A stretch of DNA of 40,884 bases from Puniceicoccales bacterium (GCA_031255715.1 JAIRRZ010000027.1:1-40884); one strand, 5' to 3'; shown: positions 7,213 through 13,847, numbered from the stretch's first letter. The notes: generated from the sequence alone by a model not told the origin. Made by a program: numbers and translations.

Positions 7213-8144
7213 TGCCGGTCCGACGCCCCCGCAACCGACCCTGCCACTTGCATCAGCTGATCTTCTGTGACGATGCCGCCACTGGCGGCTTCCATGTCGA
7301 CACGGTCGACTGCGATAGAGCTGGCTTCGCCAGCAGTCGGCACAGCCGACGTCGATAGAGCTGGCTTTTGGCCAGCTATAATGTTGTTATACTCAGAGTC
7401 CAAGCCGACGCCGACAGGGTCGGCAGCGTATTGGCAACTGCTGACGACTCGGGCTTTGCCGGTATGGAAGCTGACACTGTCAGCCGGCCGTGCCGGCCGG
7501 TGGGGACGAGTCTCCGTGGAGTCTCCCTTACAATTCATGGTACCGGGGAGACGCCAGATTCGAGCCGGGTTACACACCGTCACATCCAACTTCACCCGAT
7601 CATCGGACATGACCGAAAGCGCCGCTAATACCCGCAAAACCAATCCGCCGTCGTCACTGGACAGGTCGATCCGATAGGTCATTTGGGCGCCATTGCCACT
7701 GTCGAGCATGATCGGCTCCGGCCAGCCGAGGGACGTCAAATGATCCCGGATTTCCCGAGCTTTTGCTAGGGCGGCTTCGTGTTCTGCGTCCGTACTCGAT
7801 ATGCCCGCCGGCCGTACCGCATCGCAATCGATGAGCAACCAACGGCGGCGGAGGATGTCCCCATCGCCGGTCGCTGGCGTCTTACCGGCGTACTTCATCC
7901 GGTTGCAAGCGCGCGCTAACAGGTCCGGATTTACGGGATTGATCGTGACGTATACTCCTCCATAGGAGCATAGCTTAGCGACTTCCTTTGCGGCTGTATC
8001 GATATGTTCATAGTCGAAGTACCCCGACTCCACGTGGGGTCTGCGATAATCTGTCGTAATGGCATCGAGTGCCCGTATTTCGAATACATCGCCCGGTTCA
8101 AACCACAGCTTCAGTGCTTTTGTTATCAAAGTTTTATCGGTCAT
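7209..8144 (-). CDS. phage archaeo-eukaryotic-type primase (prim-pol) with a hairpin-cluster insertion
   Basis: A 311-residue protein. The catalytic Asp pair typical of AEP primases appears in WLLIDCDAVRP (D106 and D108). It is followed by SGNGAQMTYRIDL (about 149-161) and VTVCNPARIWRLPGT (about 188-202), a motif order shared with phage and plasmid primase-polymerases. It would make primers or extend DNA ahead of the adjacent helicase. About residues 215-293 are encoded by hairpin cluster 6, after which about 20 residues of ordinary sequence (TEDQLMQVAGS) finish the protein. The catalytic core is therefore untouched. Its start overlaps the resolvase stop by four bases and its stop overlaps the helicase start, consistent with one tightly packed operon. 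Confidence 0.78.
   Translation of the reverse strand: MTDKTLITKALKLWFEPGDVFEIRALDAITTDYRRPHVESGYFDYEHIDTAAKEVAKLCSYGGVYVTINPVNPDLLARACNRMKYAGKTPATGDGDILRRRWLLIDCDAVRPAGISSTDAEHEAALAKAREIRDHLTSLGWPEPIMLDSGNGAQMTYRIDLSSDDGGLVLRVLAALSVMSDDRVKLDVTVCNPARIWRLPGTMNCKGDSTETRPHRPARPADSVSFHTGKARVVSSCQYAADPVGVGLDSEYNNIIAGQKPALSTSAVPTAGEASSIAVDRVDMEAASGGIVTEDQLMQVAGSVAGASDRQ
7275..7497. repeat. hairpin cluster 6, inside the primase gene (largest cluster)
   Basis: Eight stem-loops: 7275-7289 (GCCGCC), 7296-7310 (GTCGAC), 7320-7334 (GCTGGC, TTC), 7336-7350 (GTCGGC, ACA), 7360-7376 (GCTGGC, TTTTG), 7410-7424 (GCCGAC, AGG), 7470-7484 (GCTGAC, ACT) and 7483-7497 (GCCGGC, CGT). A weaker one lies at 7450-7462. 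Two complete double-hairpin units (7296-7334 and 7336-7376) stand in tandem, one base apart. Confidence 0.88.
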
Positions 8145-8599
8145 ATTGTCCTCCTGTCGACACGGTCGACAACGATACCGCTATCGCATAAGCCGTAAGC
8201 AGTTGCCGATTCGAGCTTTGCCGTTTCACGGGCTTTGTAATCACAAACGTTATCGCATGCTTTTACGCTGACGACGACCGTCCCTTGGGGCGGCGACGAG
8301 GGTTTCTTCTCGACAACGAGTTTCCTAATCAGGCTATCATCCGCATAGAGCTTGCCATACATGAGCGCGTCTAAACAGCTCTTTAGCGAATTATCGACAT
8401 CTCGCTTGCGATTATCCGGCGGATATAATTCCATCGAAAGCTCGATGGGACATTCATACATCGTTAAATTTTCATCATTGCCGAGCTGCTTGGCCACTTT
8501 CCTTCGATATTGCCAGCCCTCTTTGCTGATAAGCACTTTGGGACCAACATGCCGATAATAGTGATTCAGACTCGGCGGCCAGGGTAGTGTTATTTCCAT
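8141..8599 (-). CDS. RusA-type Holliday-junction resolvase with a hairpin-derived C-terminal tail
   Basis: A 152-residue protein from the ATG at 8599. The N-terminus MEITLPWPPSLNHYYR and the catalytic region RKRDVDNSLKSCLDAL (D67, D69), then YADDSL (D88), match the RusA family. These are dimeric metal-dependent enzymes that cut four-way junctions during phage recombination and before packaging. E. coli RusA is about 120 residues. The core here ends near residue 115, and the last ~37 residues come from cluster-7 sequence, including a GTCGAC hairpin. A longer start at 8623 is possible; neither has a strong ribosome-binding site. The stop overlaps the primase start. Confidence 0.85.
   Translation of the reverse strand: MEITLPWPPSLNHYYRHVGPKVLISKEGWQYRRKVAKQLGNDENLTMYECPIELSMELYPPDNRKRDVDNSLKSCLDALMYGKLYADDSLIRKLVVEKKPSSPPQGTVVVSVKACDNVCDYKARETAKLESATAYGLCDSGIVVDRVDRRTI
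8156..8250. repeat. hairpin cluster 7, in the resolvase 3' end
   Basis: Hairpin GTCGACACGGTCGAC at 8156-8170 is followed by a degenerate copy of the module seen inverted in cluster 9 (ACGATACCGCT, then AAGCAGTTGCCGATTC). A CGGGCTTTGTAA stretch after it recurs at the end of the DUF669 gene. Confidence 0.7.
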
Positions 8600-8607
8600 A
8601 ATTTTAA

Positions 8608-9105
8608 TTAACCTCGTTTCCATGCAATGGGTGATTGATCGTCGGTAAGGGGATGGATTCCCTGGCAGGGGGTTAAGGAGGCAGCGCCCCCTTCCATGGC
8701 ACGGGGCACTGCCCCGCGGGCTTTGTAACCACGCACGTCATTTACGATAGCACCGACCTTATTCGTCCGACATTTGATCCTGATGAGAAGCGGAAGATTA
8801 TGGAGTTCGCCGGAGTCCGTCGGCGCAATGACATCCACCGCTCGGCAAATTGCCGACAGGTCCGCCTTCGCCAGCTCAACGGCGATAGGATTCGAATGGA
8901 CCAAATTGAGATTGTTCCAAACTCGCCTTCCCTTGTGTCCACCTTCGATGATCTCGTAGCACATTTTCAGATACTTCCCCATGCCATCGCGGGTTTCCTT
9001 CATTTCACTGTCCGTGATGACGGCCAGGTACCAGCCCTCGGAAATCGGATCGAAATTACCACTTGGCACGACTTCATTTGCGTTAAAATTTAGTGTAACC
9101 ATCAT
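8608..9105 (-). CDS. DUF669 family phage protein
   Basis: A 165-residue protein with the DUF669 pattern: an N-terminal FNANEVVPSGNFDPISEGWY, then KYLKMCYEIIEGGHKGRRVWNNLNL, and a C-terminal VRGYK. DUF669 proteins commonly accompany Sak4-type ATPases in phage recombination/replication operons and may bind single-stranded DNA; their biochemistry is not settled. After VRGYK, about 33 residues are encoded by hairpin-type sequence (CGGGGCACTGCCCCG at 8702-8716). The first 55 bases of the gene are part of the 127-bp repeat. It overlaps the long form of the resolvase gene. Confidence 0.72.
   Translation of the reverse strand: MMVTLNFNANEVVPSGNFDPISEGWYLAVITDSEMKETRDGMGKYLKMCYEIIEGGHKGRRVWNNLNLVHSNPIAVELAKADLSAICRAVDVIAPTDSGELHNLPLLIRIKCRTNKVGAIVNDVRGYKARGAVPRAMEGGAASLTPCQGIHPLTDDQSPIAWKRG
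8653..8716. repeat. diverged hairpin element in the DUF669 gene 3' end
   Basis: CGGGGCACTGCCCCG at 8702-8716 has the same 6-bp stem and 3-nt loop design as the other hairpins. It is preceded by the familiar TTCCATGG linker and by a looser GGGGG/CCCCC pairing from about 8667 to 8688. It encodes the last ~30 residues of the protein. Confidence 0.6.
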
Positions 9106-9177
9106 AGATGTTTATTTTGTTAATTTGGTTTGATTGTTCGTTTCTGTGCAGGCTTGGTATGCTTCTATGAATGCCGG
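9051..9177. repeat. 127-bp direct repeat, left copy, flanking a hairpin cluster
   Basis: Matches 9303-9429 without gaps and with about 9 mismatches (about 93% identity). On the minus strand it holds the 3' end of the Sak4-type gene and the 5' end of the DUF669 gene. This copy contains the intact DUF669 start. Hairpin GCCGACGGGGTCGGC starts at the very next base (9178). Confidence 0.9.
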
Positions 9178-9357
9178 GCCGACGGGGTCGGCGGCCATAC
9201 AGCTGACGCCCGTGGCGTCGCCCTCTGCCGATCCAGCGCTGACAGCGTCAGCGCTGATTATTGCTGGCGAAGCCAGCTTTATCGAAGCCGGCTGTGCCGG
9301 CTCGAAGTTGCTCCTTGGCATGACTTCGTTTGCGTTAAAATTTAGTGTAACCATCAT
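9112..9357 (-). pseudogene. chimeric ORF: DUF669 start, hairpin-cluster linker, Sak4-type gene end
   Basis: An 81-codon open frame built the same way as the chimera at 3246-3638. The first ~18 residues copy the DUF669 N-terminus (LNFNANEVMP). About 42 residues are then encoded by cluster 8. The last ~20 copy the Sak4-type C-terminus (AFIEAYQACTETNN) with its stop. Both chimeras are in frame from borrowed start to borrowed stop. A functional product is unlikely but not excluded; its role, if any, may be to keep translation running through the insertion. Confidence 0.8.
9178..9302. repeat. hairpin cluster 8, bracketed by 127-bp direct repeats
   Basis: Stem-loops at 9178-9192 (GCCGAC, loop GGG), 9234-9256 (a 10-bp stem CAGCGCTGAC with loop AGC), 9263-9277 (GCTGGC, loop GAA) and 9286-9302 (AGCCGGC, loop TGT). 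The last two are joined by TTTATCGA, an inverted double-hairpin unit. The first and last hairpins coincide exactly with the edges against the direct repeats. Confidence 0.9.
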
Positions 9358-9429
9358 AGATATTTATTTTGTTAATTTGATTTGATTGTTCGTTTCTGTA
9401 CAGGCTTGGTATGCTTCTATGAATGCCGG
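9303..9429. repeat. 127-bp direct repeat, right copy
   Basis: Second copy of 9051-9177, starting directly after hairpin 9286-9302. This copy contains the intact 3' end of the Sak4-type gene; its DUF669 start opens the chimeric ORF at 9357. Confidence 0.9.
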
Positions 9430-10155
9430 CCAAGAAAGCGGGATTTCAGCGGGCAGACCAACTCTATTTTTGGCAACACAAGCCGGACTTCCAACCGTGC
9501 GAATGATGCGCTCTCCCCCATCGGCACCGATCGGTGACGCGATCCCACGCTCCCCGGAAAATCCGAATGTTTCCCTCTGTACGCGAAACTTCGTCGTAGC
9601 AAAGAATACGTTATCCACCCACTCCGTGAGAACTGCCGCCGCAAACTTGTGCAATCGGGGCACGTAGCGATCGTAGGCGATGTTTTCGGGATCTTCGAAA
9701 CGCTCGACCTTTGCGTAGGCGATGAGAATGACGACCATTCCCTTCCGATTCCTCAATTCGTCGAGGATTCCCAGCACTTCTCGCCAGCGATCGGTCCCAT
9801 GAACATAGCCTTTGCCATAGCCCCCGTCAGCACGCTCGATATTGCGCACACCGAATTCCCTGCATACATCCTCAAAAATGAGGCGCTCTAGCCAATCCAC
9901 TGAATCGATCACCACGGTCCGGAAGCTGTGCTCTTCCTCTAGGAGCGTATTGAGCTCCGACTTTACCTCGTCGAAATCTTTTGCCAATGGGAACTTGCAG
10001 CAATCGATGCCGTTCAGGCCGTCCTCCGTTTAGATAAAAATCGGATTAGGTACACCTGCGGACCAAGAACTTTTCCCGATCCCTCCGAATCCATAGATTA
10101 ATACGCGGGGGGCTTTATTTTCCCTACCCGTTGTTATATTTTGTAGTAAACTCAT
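9364..10155 (-). pseudogene. Sak4-type phage recombination ATPase, interrupted by an in-frame TAA
   Basis: The frame from the ATG at 10155 begins MSLLQNITTG and has the P-loop GFGGIGKSS (residues 22-30). Codon 42 is TAA (10032-10030), where relatives commonly read FIQTEDGL or similar; a single C-to-T change from CAA would explain it. After the stop the frame is open for 221 codons with a RecA-like core (TVVIDSVDWLERLIF, then GMVVILIAYAK). Sak4-type proteins are single-strand annealing recombinases. Translation restarting at the ATG at 9987 would lack the P-loop. With the portal gene this is the second hallmark gene lost to one TAA, so the prophage is probably defective unless these are sequencing errors. 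Confidence 0.75.
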
Positions 10156-10180
10156 AATTTCTGATCTTTAAAAGAAGCCG

Positions 10181-10346
10181 GTCGGCACGGCCGACTGCGA
10201 TAGAGCCGACTCCGTCGGCTGGTATCAGCGCTGACGTTGTCAGCGCAGTATGGTCGCCGCCACTGGCGGCCGCTGACACTGGCAGTGCTGAATCGGCAAC
10301 TGCTTACGTTTCACGCGTCAGCGGTATCGAAGCCGGTTGTGCCGGT
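10181..10346. repeat. hairpin cluster 9, upstream of the early operon
   Basis: Stem-loops at 10181-10195 (GTCGGC, loop ACG), 10205-10219 (GCCGAC, loop TCC), 10228-10246 (8-bp stem GCGCTGAC, loop GTT), 10256-10270 (GCCGCC, loop ACT) and 10332-10346 (GCCGGT, loop TGT, closed with G-U pairs). The linkers are TGCGATAGA, TGGTAT and AGTATGGTC. The last hairpin ends one base before the duplicated leader at 10348. Confidence 0.87.
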
Positions 10347-10347
10347 C

Positions 10348-10423
10348 GACAATTTGCCTCTTTACCTATTTATTCGGTGGAAATTTGTAAATCCGAACCA
10401 AAAACCTGAAAATTTTCTGTTTT
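10348..10423. repeat. right copy of the 76-bp duplicated promoter/leader segment
   Basis: The counterpart of 549-624 (68 of 76 identical). It lies upstream of the early operon on the minus strand. It keeps AAAGAGG and the TTG start, but the frame then enters hairpin cluster 9 and stops after 13 codons. It may be the original early promoter/operator, with the cluster inserted between it and the Sak4-type gene. Confidence 0.7.
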
Positions 10424-10524
10424 AACTAAAAAAAATTGCCCCACGGCAGGAAATAATCGAATTCAATACTTTCATATTATTAAAAATTCATTAAAAATCA
10501 CCATTCGCATGCATTTTCAACGAA

Positions 10525-11298
10525 ATGTCTTGCCAAATATTATGGCCATATTATGGGAGTCGCCTGATTAGGCTTTATTTTAAATATTTAATAGGTATTG
10601 GTCTTTTTTGTTCTTCTGAAGTATCAGCGTCTATGGAAGATTCTGTAGCATTGCAACAATTGCGACAAAATCTTCAGATTTCGGATTTGAACGAAGGAAT
10701 GTTAGTGCAAATGATGCTTAATTGGATCAAAAGTATCCCGGGGAGTAATGAAACAAAGCTTTCTGCTTTTCCTGCCGTTTTCGAAGAATATAGACAACAA
10801 ATAACGGAAAAAGTAATGGAAGAGGAAGATAAAATAAATGCGATAAAAGCGGAAATCGCGGGTGAACGCGCAGCAATTGTAGCAGTATGGGGAGATCTCG
10901 CAACATGGGGAAATATTTGTAAAATCTTCGAAGGGCCGTCCTATGACATTACAGGTATGTTGTTTTCAGATAGAGTAAATCCTCAATTTTTTTCTGACCT
11001 CTGCAACCGATGGATAGGAATTTTAGAGGAGCATAAGGGCATTGACCCAAGGCGAATTGCGAAAATAACAACCCTCGGTGGGTTTCAATACAGTTTGGCA
11101 ATTATGTTGATCTACGCTGAGACTCTATTTGCTGATAGAAATTTGGAACCGTTAAAACATTTATGGGTAGCAGCTGGTTACAAAGAAGATGGTTGTAATT
11201 TTGAAGATTTAGAAGGAATGAAAGCTACAGGAATGGAAATTATGAGGTCCGCCGCAAATTATCATCTCGCATATGAATTTTTAGGCAATGGAGAATAA
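10525..11298 (+). CDS. hypothetical secreted protein
   Basis: A 257-residue protein I do not recognise. The N-terminus has Arg/Lys, then a hydrophobic run (YLIGIGLFCSSEVSA), then a possible signal-peptidase site before SMEDS. Secretion is therefore likely, although the signal sequence is preceded by about 20 residues and translation might begin later. The mature part is acidic and mostly helical in character (QQLRQNLQISDLNEGM, then a Lys/Glu-rich stretch). No membrane segment follows. It stands at the right edge of the prophage, transcribed away from it, with chromosome-like AT content. It is followed after three bases by the start of a decayed gene, so the two may have formed an operon. A cargo gene or effector is possible. 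Confidence 0.55.
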   Translation: MSCQILWPYYGSRLIRLYFKYLIGIGLFCSSEVSASMEDSVALQQLRQNLQISDLNEGMLVQMMLNWIKSIPGSNETKLSAFPAVFEEYRQQITEKVMEEEDKINAIKAEIAGERAAIVAVWGDLATWGNICKIFEGPSYDITGMLFSDRVNPQFFSDLCNRWIGILEEHKGIDPRRIAKITTLGGFQYSLAIMLIYAETLFADRNLEPLKHLWVAAGYKEDGCNFEDLEGMKATGMEIMRSAANYHLAYEFLGNGE

Positions 11299-11301
11299 AA
11301 A

Positions 11302-12009
11302 ATGAAAAACAATGTAAGAAAAAGTTTGGTGCCGTCGTTGCTAGTGTATGCCATTGCCGCTCTTTGTATTAGTAAGAAATCCGAATGTAGTTTAAGGATA
11401 GACCAGGGACGCGTGCCTCGTCAGGTTACCGATGACACTTCTCATCGAGGATGTTGTGCCAATAATAATGTATTGATATGTGAACATAAGAAGAGATATA
11501 TCAATTGATTTTTTCCTTTTGCAACTTCTGTGGGAAGCGAATGCTTTTGGGACGTTTACAAACGAAAATTTCAAGACCCTATTCCTGGGGGTTCTAGTCT
11601 TGATATCTTGATATTTTGATGGGAAGGGCAGGTAGTTTTCCCGAACAAAAAGATTTGTTGGCATCTTATGTTAGGGGAACAATGGCTTATCTTGGAACAG
11701 TGACTCGCTTCTATCCTCAAGGTTGTCGATGGCTATAGTGTGGAAGAATTGGAAACCGAAAGGTCAAAATTACGTAATAGCGCAATATGGCCATGTATGC
11801 ATACGGAACCAATTTGCATTTTTGATCATATTGATTTTCGCAGCGGAATCCTGTTTGAAACTCCATCACCTGGAGCGATAATAATGGAGTCGCGTTTCAA
11901 GCCGTGTTCTCGGAATGCTTCTGAAGAGACTCGATTCGATTGTGAAGAAATGTTAGCGGAAGTTGCCAGACGAACTGGGCGCGATATTAACTTTATCTAC
12001 AACCGATAA
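11302..12009 (+). pseudogene. decayed secreted-protein gene (one nonsense and two frameshifts)
   Basis: Starting at the ATG at 11302 is a signal-peptide-like N-terminus (SLLVYAIAALCIS). The frame stops at TGA 11506-11508, but continues beyond it with FFPFATSVGSECFWDVYK and IPGGSSLDIL. Coherent coding sequence then resumes in another frame (GSFPEQKDLLASYVRGTMAY, near 11620-11715). It shifts again at about 11710 to VVDGYSVEELETERSKLR and runs to the stop at 12009. Joined, this gives a protein of about 230 residues. I do not recognise the family. The fragments at 11302-11508 and 11740-12009 should not be counted as separate genes. Confidence 0.55.
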
Positions 12010-12033
12010 AAGATTATTTCATGTTTTCTTGAA

Positions 12034-12110
12034 TGGGAGTCTCTATTGCACCGGTCTTAAAGACCGGCATGCCAGTAATAGTATCGAAGGTTCGAGTCTC
12101 TCTTCTCCCA
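12034..12110 (+). pseudogene. tRNA-Leu(UAA) remnant lacking the D arm
   Basis: An anticodon arm CCGGT, loop CTTAAAG (anticodon TAA), ACCGG is clear. It is followed by a long variable region, a T-loop (GGTTCGAGTC) and a 3' acceptor strand TTCTCCC. At the 5' end only GGGAG pairs with CTCCC; about ten bases of the D arm are missing, and the T stem has an A-C mismatch. No CCA is encoded, unlike the other tRNAs here. I read it as a decayed tRNA-Leu, possibly a relic of an integration site. Confidence 0.5.
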
Positions 12111-12136
12111 CGATGGTGAGGCTCTAGGAAATCGAT

Positions 12137-12171
12137 GCGTCCCCGAATGGGGGCACCCCAAAACGGGACGC
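12137..12171. other. two-tier hairpin of unknown role
   Basis: Outer stem GCGTCCC/GGGACGC (7 bp), a symmetric 4-base internal loop, inner stem TGGGG/CCCCA (5 bp) and a GCA loop. No T-run follows on either strand, so it is not a standard terminator. The rest of the 12172-12417 gap shows nothing I can name. Confidence 0.4.
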
Positions 12172-12417
12172 CGGTAAAGGAATTGCGTTACGAAATAGGC
12201 ATCAATGAAGCATTTAAAAATTACCCCAAAACCGTTAGGTCATGTTCCTTGCCTTTAGAGAATTTAAGTAAGAAAACCACAAAAATCACCCAAAAGTATA
12301 TTCTCTCCGTAAAAGTGAAAAAATTTAAAATACCCCGAAAATCGCTTATTTAAAGCAAATTTCAGGCATAATGCAGCATCGCAAATTACAAGGAATTTAC
12401 GCCACAGGGATAGTCCA

Positions 12418-12492
<75 letters not shown>

Positions 12493-12650
12493 TCGCCTAA
12501 AGCTTCTCCTACTACAAAAATATGCAAGGAAATGTCAATTATTATATTGCAGAATCTCATATTCGCCGCCATTATATAAAATCGCCCCATTTGGGGGAGT
12601 TTTACTTTCAGGCTTGACAATTTTTTTGATTAACATTTCCTGGAGTACGT

Positions 12651-12800
12651 ATGAAGCCGAGCTATAATCCATCAAAAATTAGAAGAGCAAGAAAATTTGG
12701 ATTTCGCGCCCGCATGAAAACTGCAGGTGGAAGGAAAGTACTATCGAACCGACGTCGCAAGGGCCGTAAAAAACTATCCGCTAGCGTCGCCCGTTTCTAG
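12651..12800 (+). CDS. rpmH: 50S ribosomal protein L34
   Basis: A 49-residue, highly basic protein beginning [20 protein letters not shown] and continuing with [19 protein letters not shown], unmistakable for L34, a small component of the large ribosomal subunit that packs against 23S rRNA. CTGGAG lies seven bases ahead of the ATG. A TATAAAAT box at about 12572-12579 could serve as promoter. It is followed after two bases by the rnpA-containing fusion gene, preserving the near-universal rpmH-rnpA pair. Confidence 0.96.
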   Translation: MKPSYNPSKIRRARKFGFRARMKTAGGRKVLSNRRRKGRKKLSASVARF

Positions 12801-12802
12801 CC

Positions 12803-13768
12803 ATGCGCCTTAAAAAATGTCAGCGAATAAAAAAACAAGCGGATTTCGAACAATTTCGAACGAACAGTATCTATTGCAATGGGCGTGGTTTTTTTGTGAA
12901 AATAAAAAGAAATCAATCGAACAGGGTGTCGCGATTTGCTGTTATTGTGGGGAAAAAAGTCGGTAAAGCCCACGAACGCAATCGCGTTAAACGTATTTTC
13001 CGGGAAATATTTCGCGAAGAACAGTCTCATCTAAATCCTAAAAATGATTACTTAATCATTGCACGAAAGGGCATTCTTCCCAATTTTTGGTCGCTTAGAA
13101 ACCAATTCCTACATATGTGCACTGATTTTTCGAAGCCTTTTCTGTCCATAGCCATCGATGGCATGGCAGCATCGGGAAAATCATCGACGGCACGTGCTTT
13201 AGCGAAAAAACATCGTTTCCTGAATATCAATACCGGTGATCATTACCGTTCACTAACATTTTATTTTCTACAAAAAAACATCCAAACGGTAACCGATCCA
13301 CGCATCCCCGAAGAACTAAATCGCCTTGTTCTTGCAACACAATTAGACAGCACTTCGGAACGTTTGTCCGTAAATGGCAAAGTTCTTCATCACATGGAAC
13401 TACATTCGGAAGAGCTCAATCAAAAAGTAGCTTCCTTTGCACGTATTCCGGAATTGCGACAAAAACTGAAAATCTATCAGCAAAGTCTCATTGAATTTGC
13501 AAAAAAAATGAATTTCACAGGCATCGTAATGGAAGGTCGAGATATTTGCTCCGTTATTATGCCGACAGCAAGTGCAAAATTTTTCCTAACAGCCGACTCT
13601 CACATTCGCGCCCATCGTCGGGCTAGCGAAGGTGAAAAAGACGTAGTGGAACAACGTGACGCCATGGATCGTTATTATTCCGATCTCCATACAATTATTA
13701 TCGATACGTCGAAAAATACATTGGAACAGGTCATTGCAATTATCGAAGAACATATTCCGATAAATTAA
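12803..13768 (+). CDS. fusion of RNase P protein component (RnpA) and cytidylate kinase (Cmk)
   Basis: A 321-residue ORF containing two complete domains. Residues 1 to about 108 are RnpA, the protein that helps RNase P RNA trim tRNA 5' ends, with its signature KKVGKAHERNRVKRIFREIFR spread over about residues 50-70. From about residue 110 follows (d)CMP kinase: P-loop AIDGMAASGKSS (about 116-127), NINTGDHYRSL, and GRDICSVIMPTASAKFFLTA. This enzyme phosphorylates CMP and dCMP for nucleic-acid synthesis. There is no stop or good internal start at the junction, so a single polypeptide is predicted. rnpA is normally a separate gene followed by yidD/yidC. Confidence 0.88.
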   Translation: MRLKKCQRIKKQADFEQFRTNSIYCNGRGFFVKIKRNQSNRVSRFAVIVGKKVGKAHERNRVKRIFREIFREEQSHLNPKNDYLIIARKGILPNFWSLRNQFLHMCTDFSKPFLSIAIDGMAASGKSSTARALAKKHRFLNINTGDHYRSLTFYFLQKNIQTVTDPRIPEELNRLVLATQLDSTSERLSVNGKVLHHMELHSEELNQKVASFARIPELRQKLKIYQQSLIEFAKKMNFTGIVMEGRDICSVIMPTASAKFFLTADSHIRAHRRASEGEKDVVEQRDAMDRYYSDLHTIIIDTSKNTLEQVIAIIEEHIPIN

Positions 13769-13847
13769 TTTTTAGCTTACCTAGCAGGTATTGGATCGAA
13801 AGACTGGAACAGATATCACAGAAACAATAAACAAAAGCCAAAAATTA

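Noticed and set aside
1-10155. Reassignment of TAA to a sense codon in the prophage
   Set aside because: Intact genes such as the methyltransferase end in TAA at the expected family length, so TAA still works as a stop; two isolated nonsense changes fit decay better.
3423-10346. CRISPR array
   Set aside because: Repeats are palindromic, vary in sequence, and lack regular spacers or cas genes; they also occur inside coding regions.
11740-12009. Independent 89-residue gene
   Set aside because: Starts at GTG without a ribosome-binding site and continues the decayed gene's sequence; treated as part of the pseudogene.
12034-12110. Working tRNA-Leu
   Set aside because: D arm missing, T-stem mismatch, no CCA although the other three tRNAs encode it.
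12135-12353. 72-residue ORF
   Set aside because: It begins at the two-tier hairpin, has no ribosome-binding site and becomes a low-complexity Lys/Ser tract.
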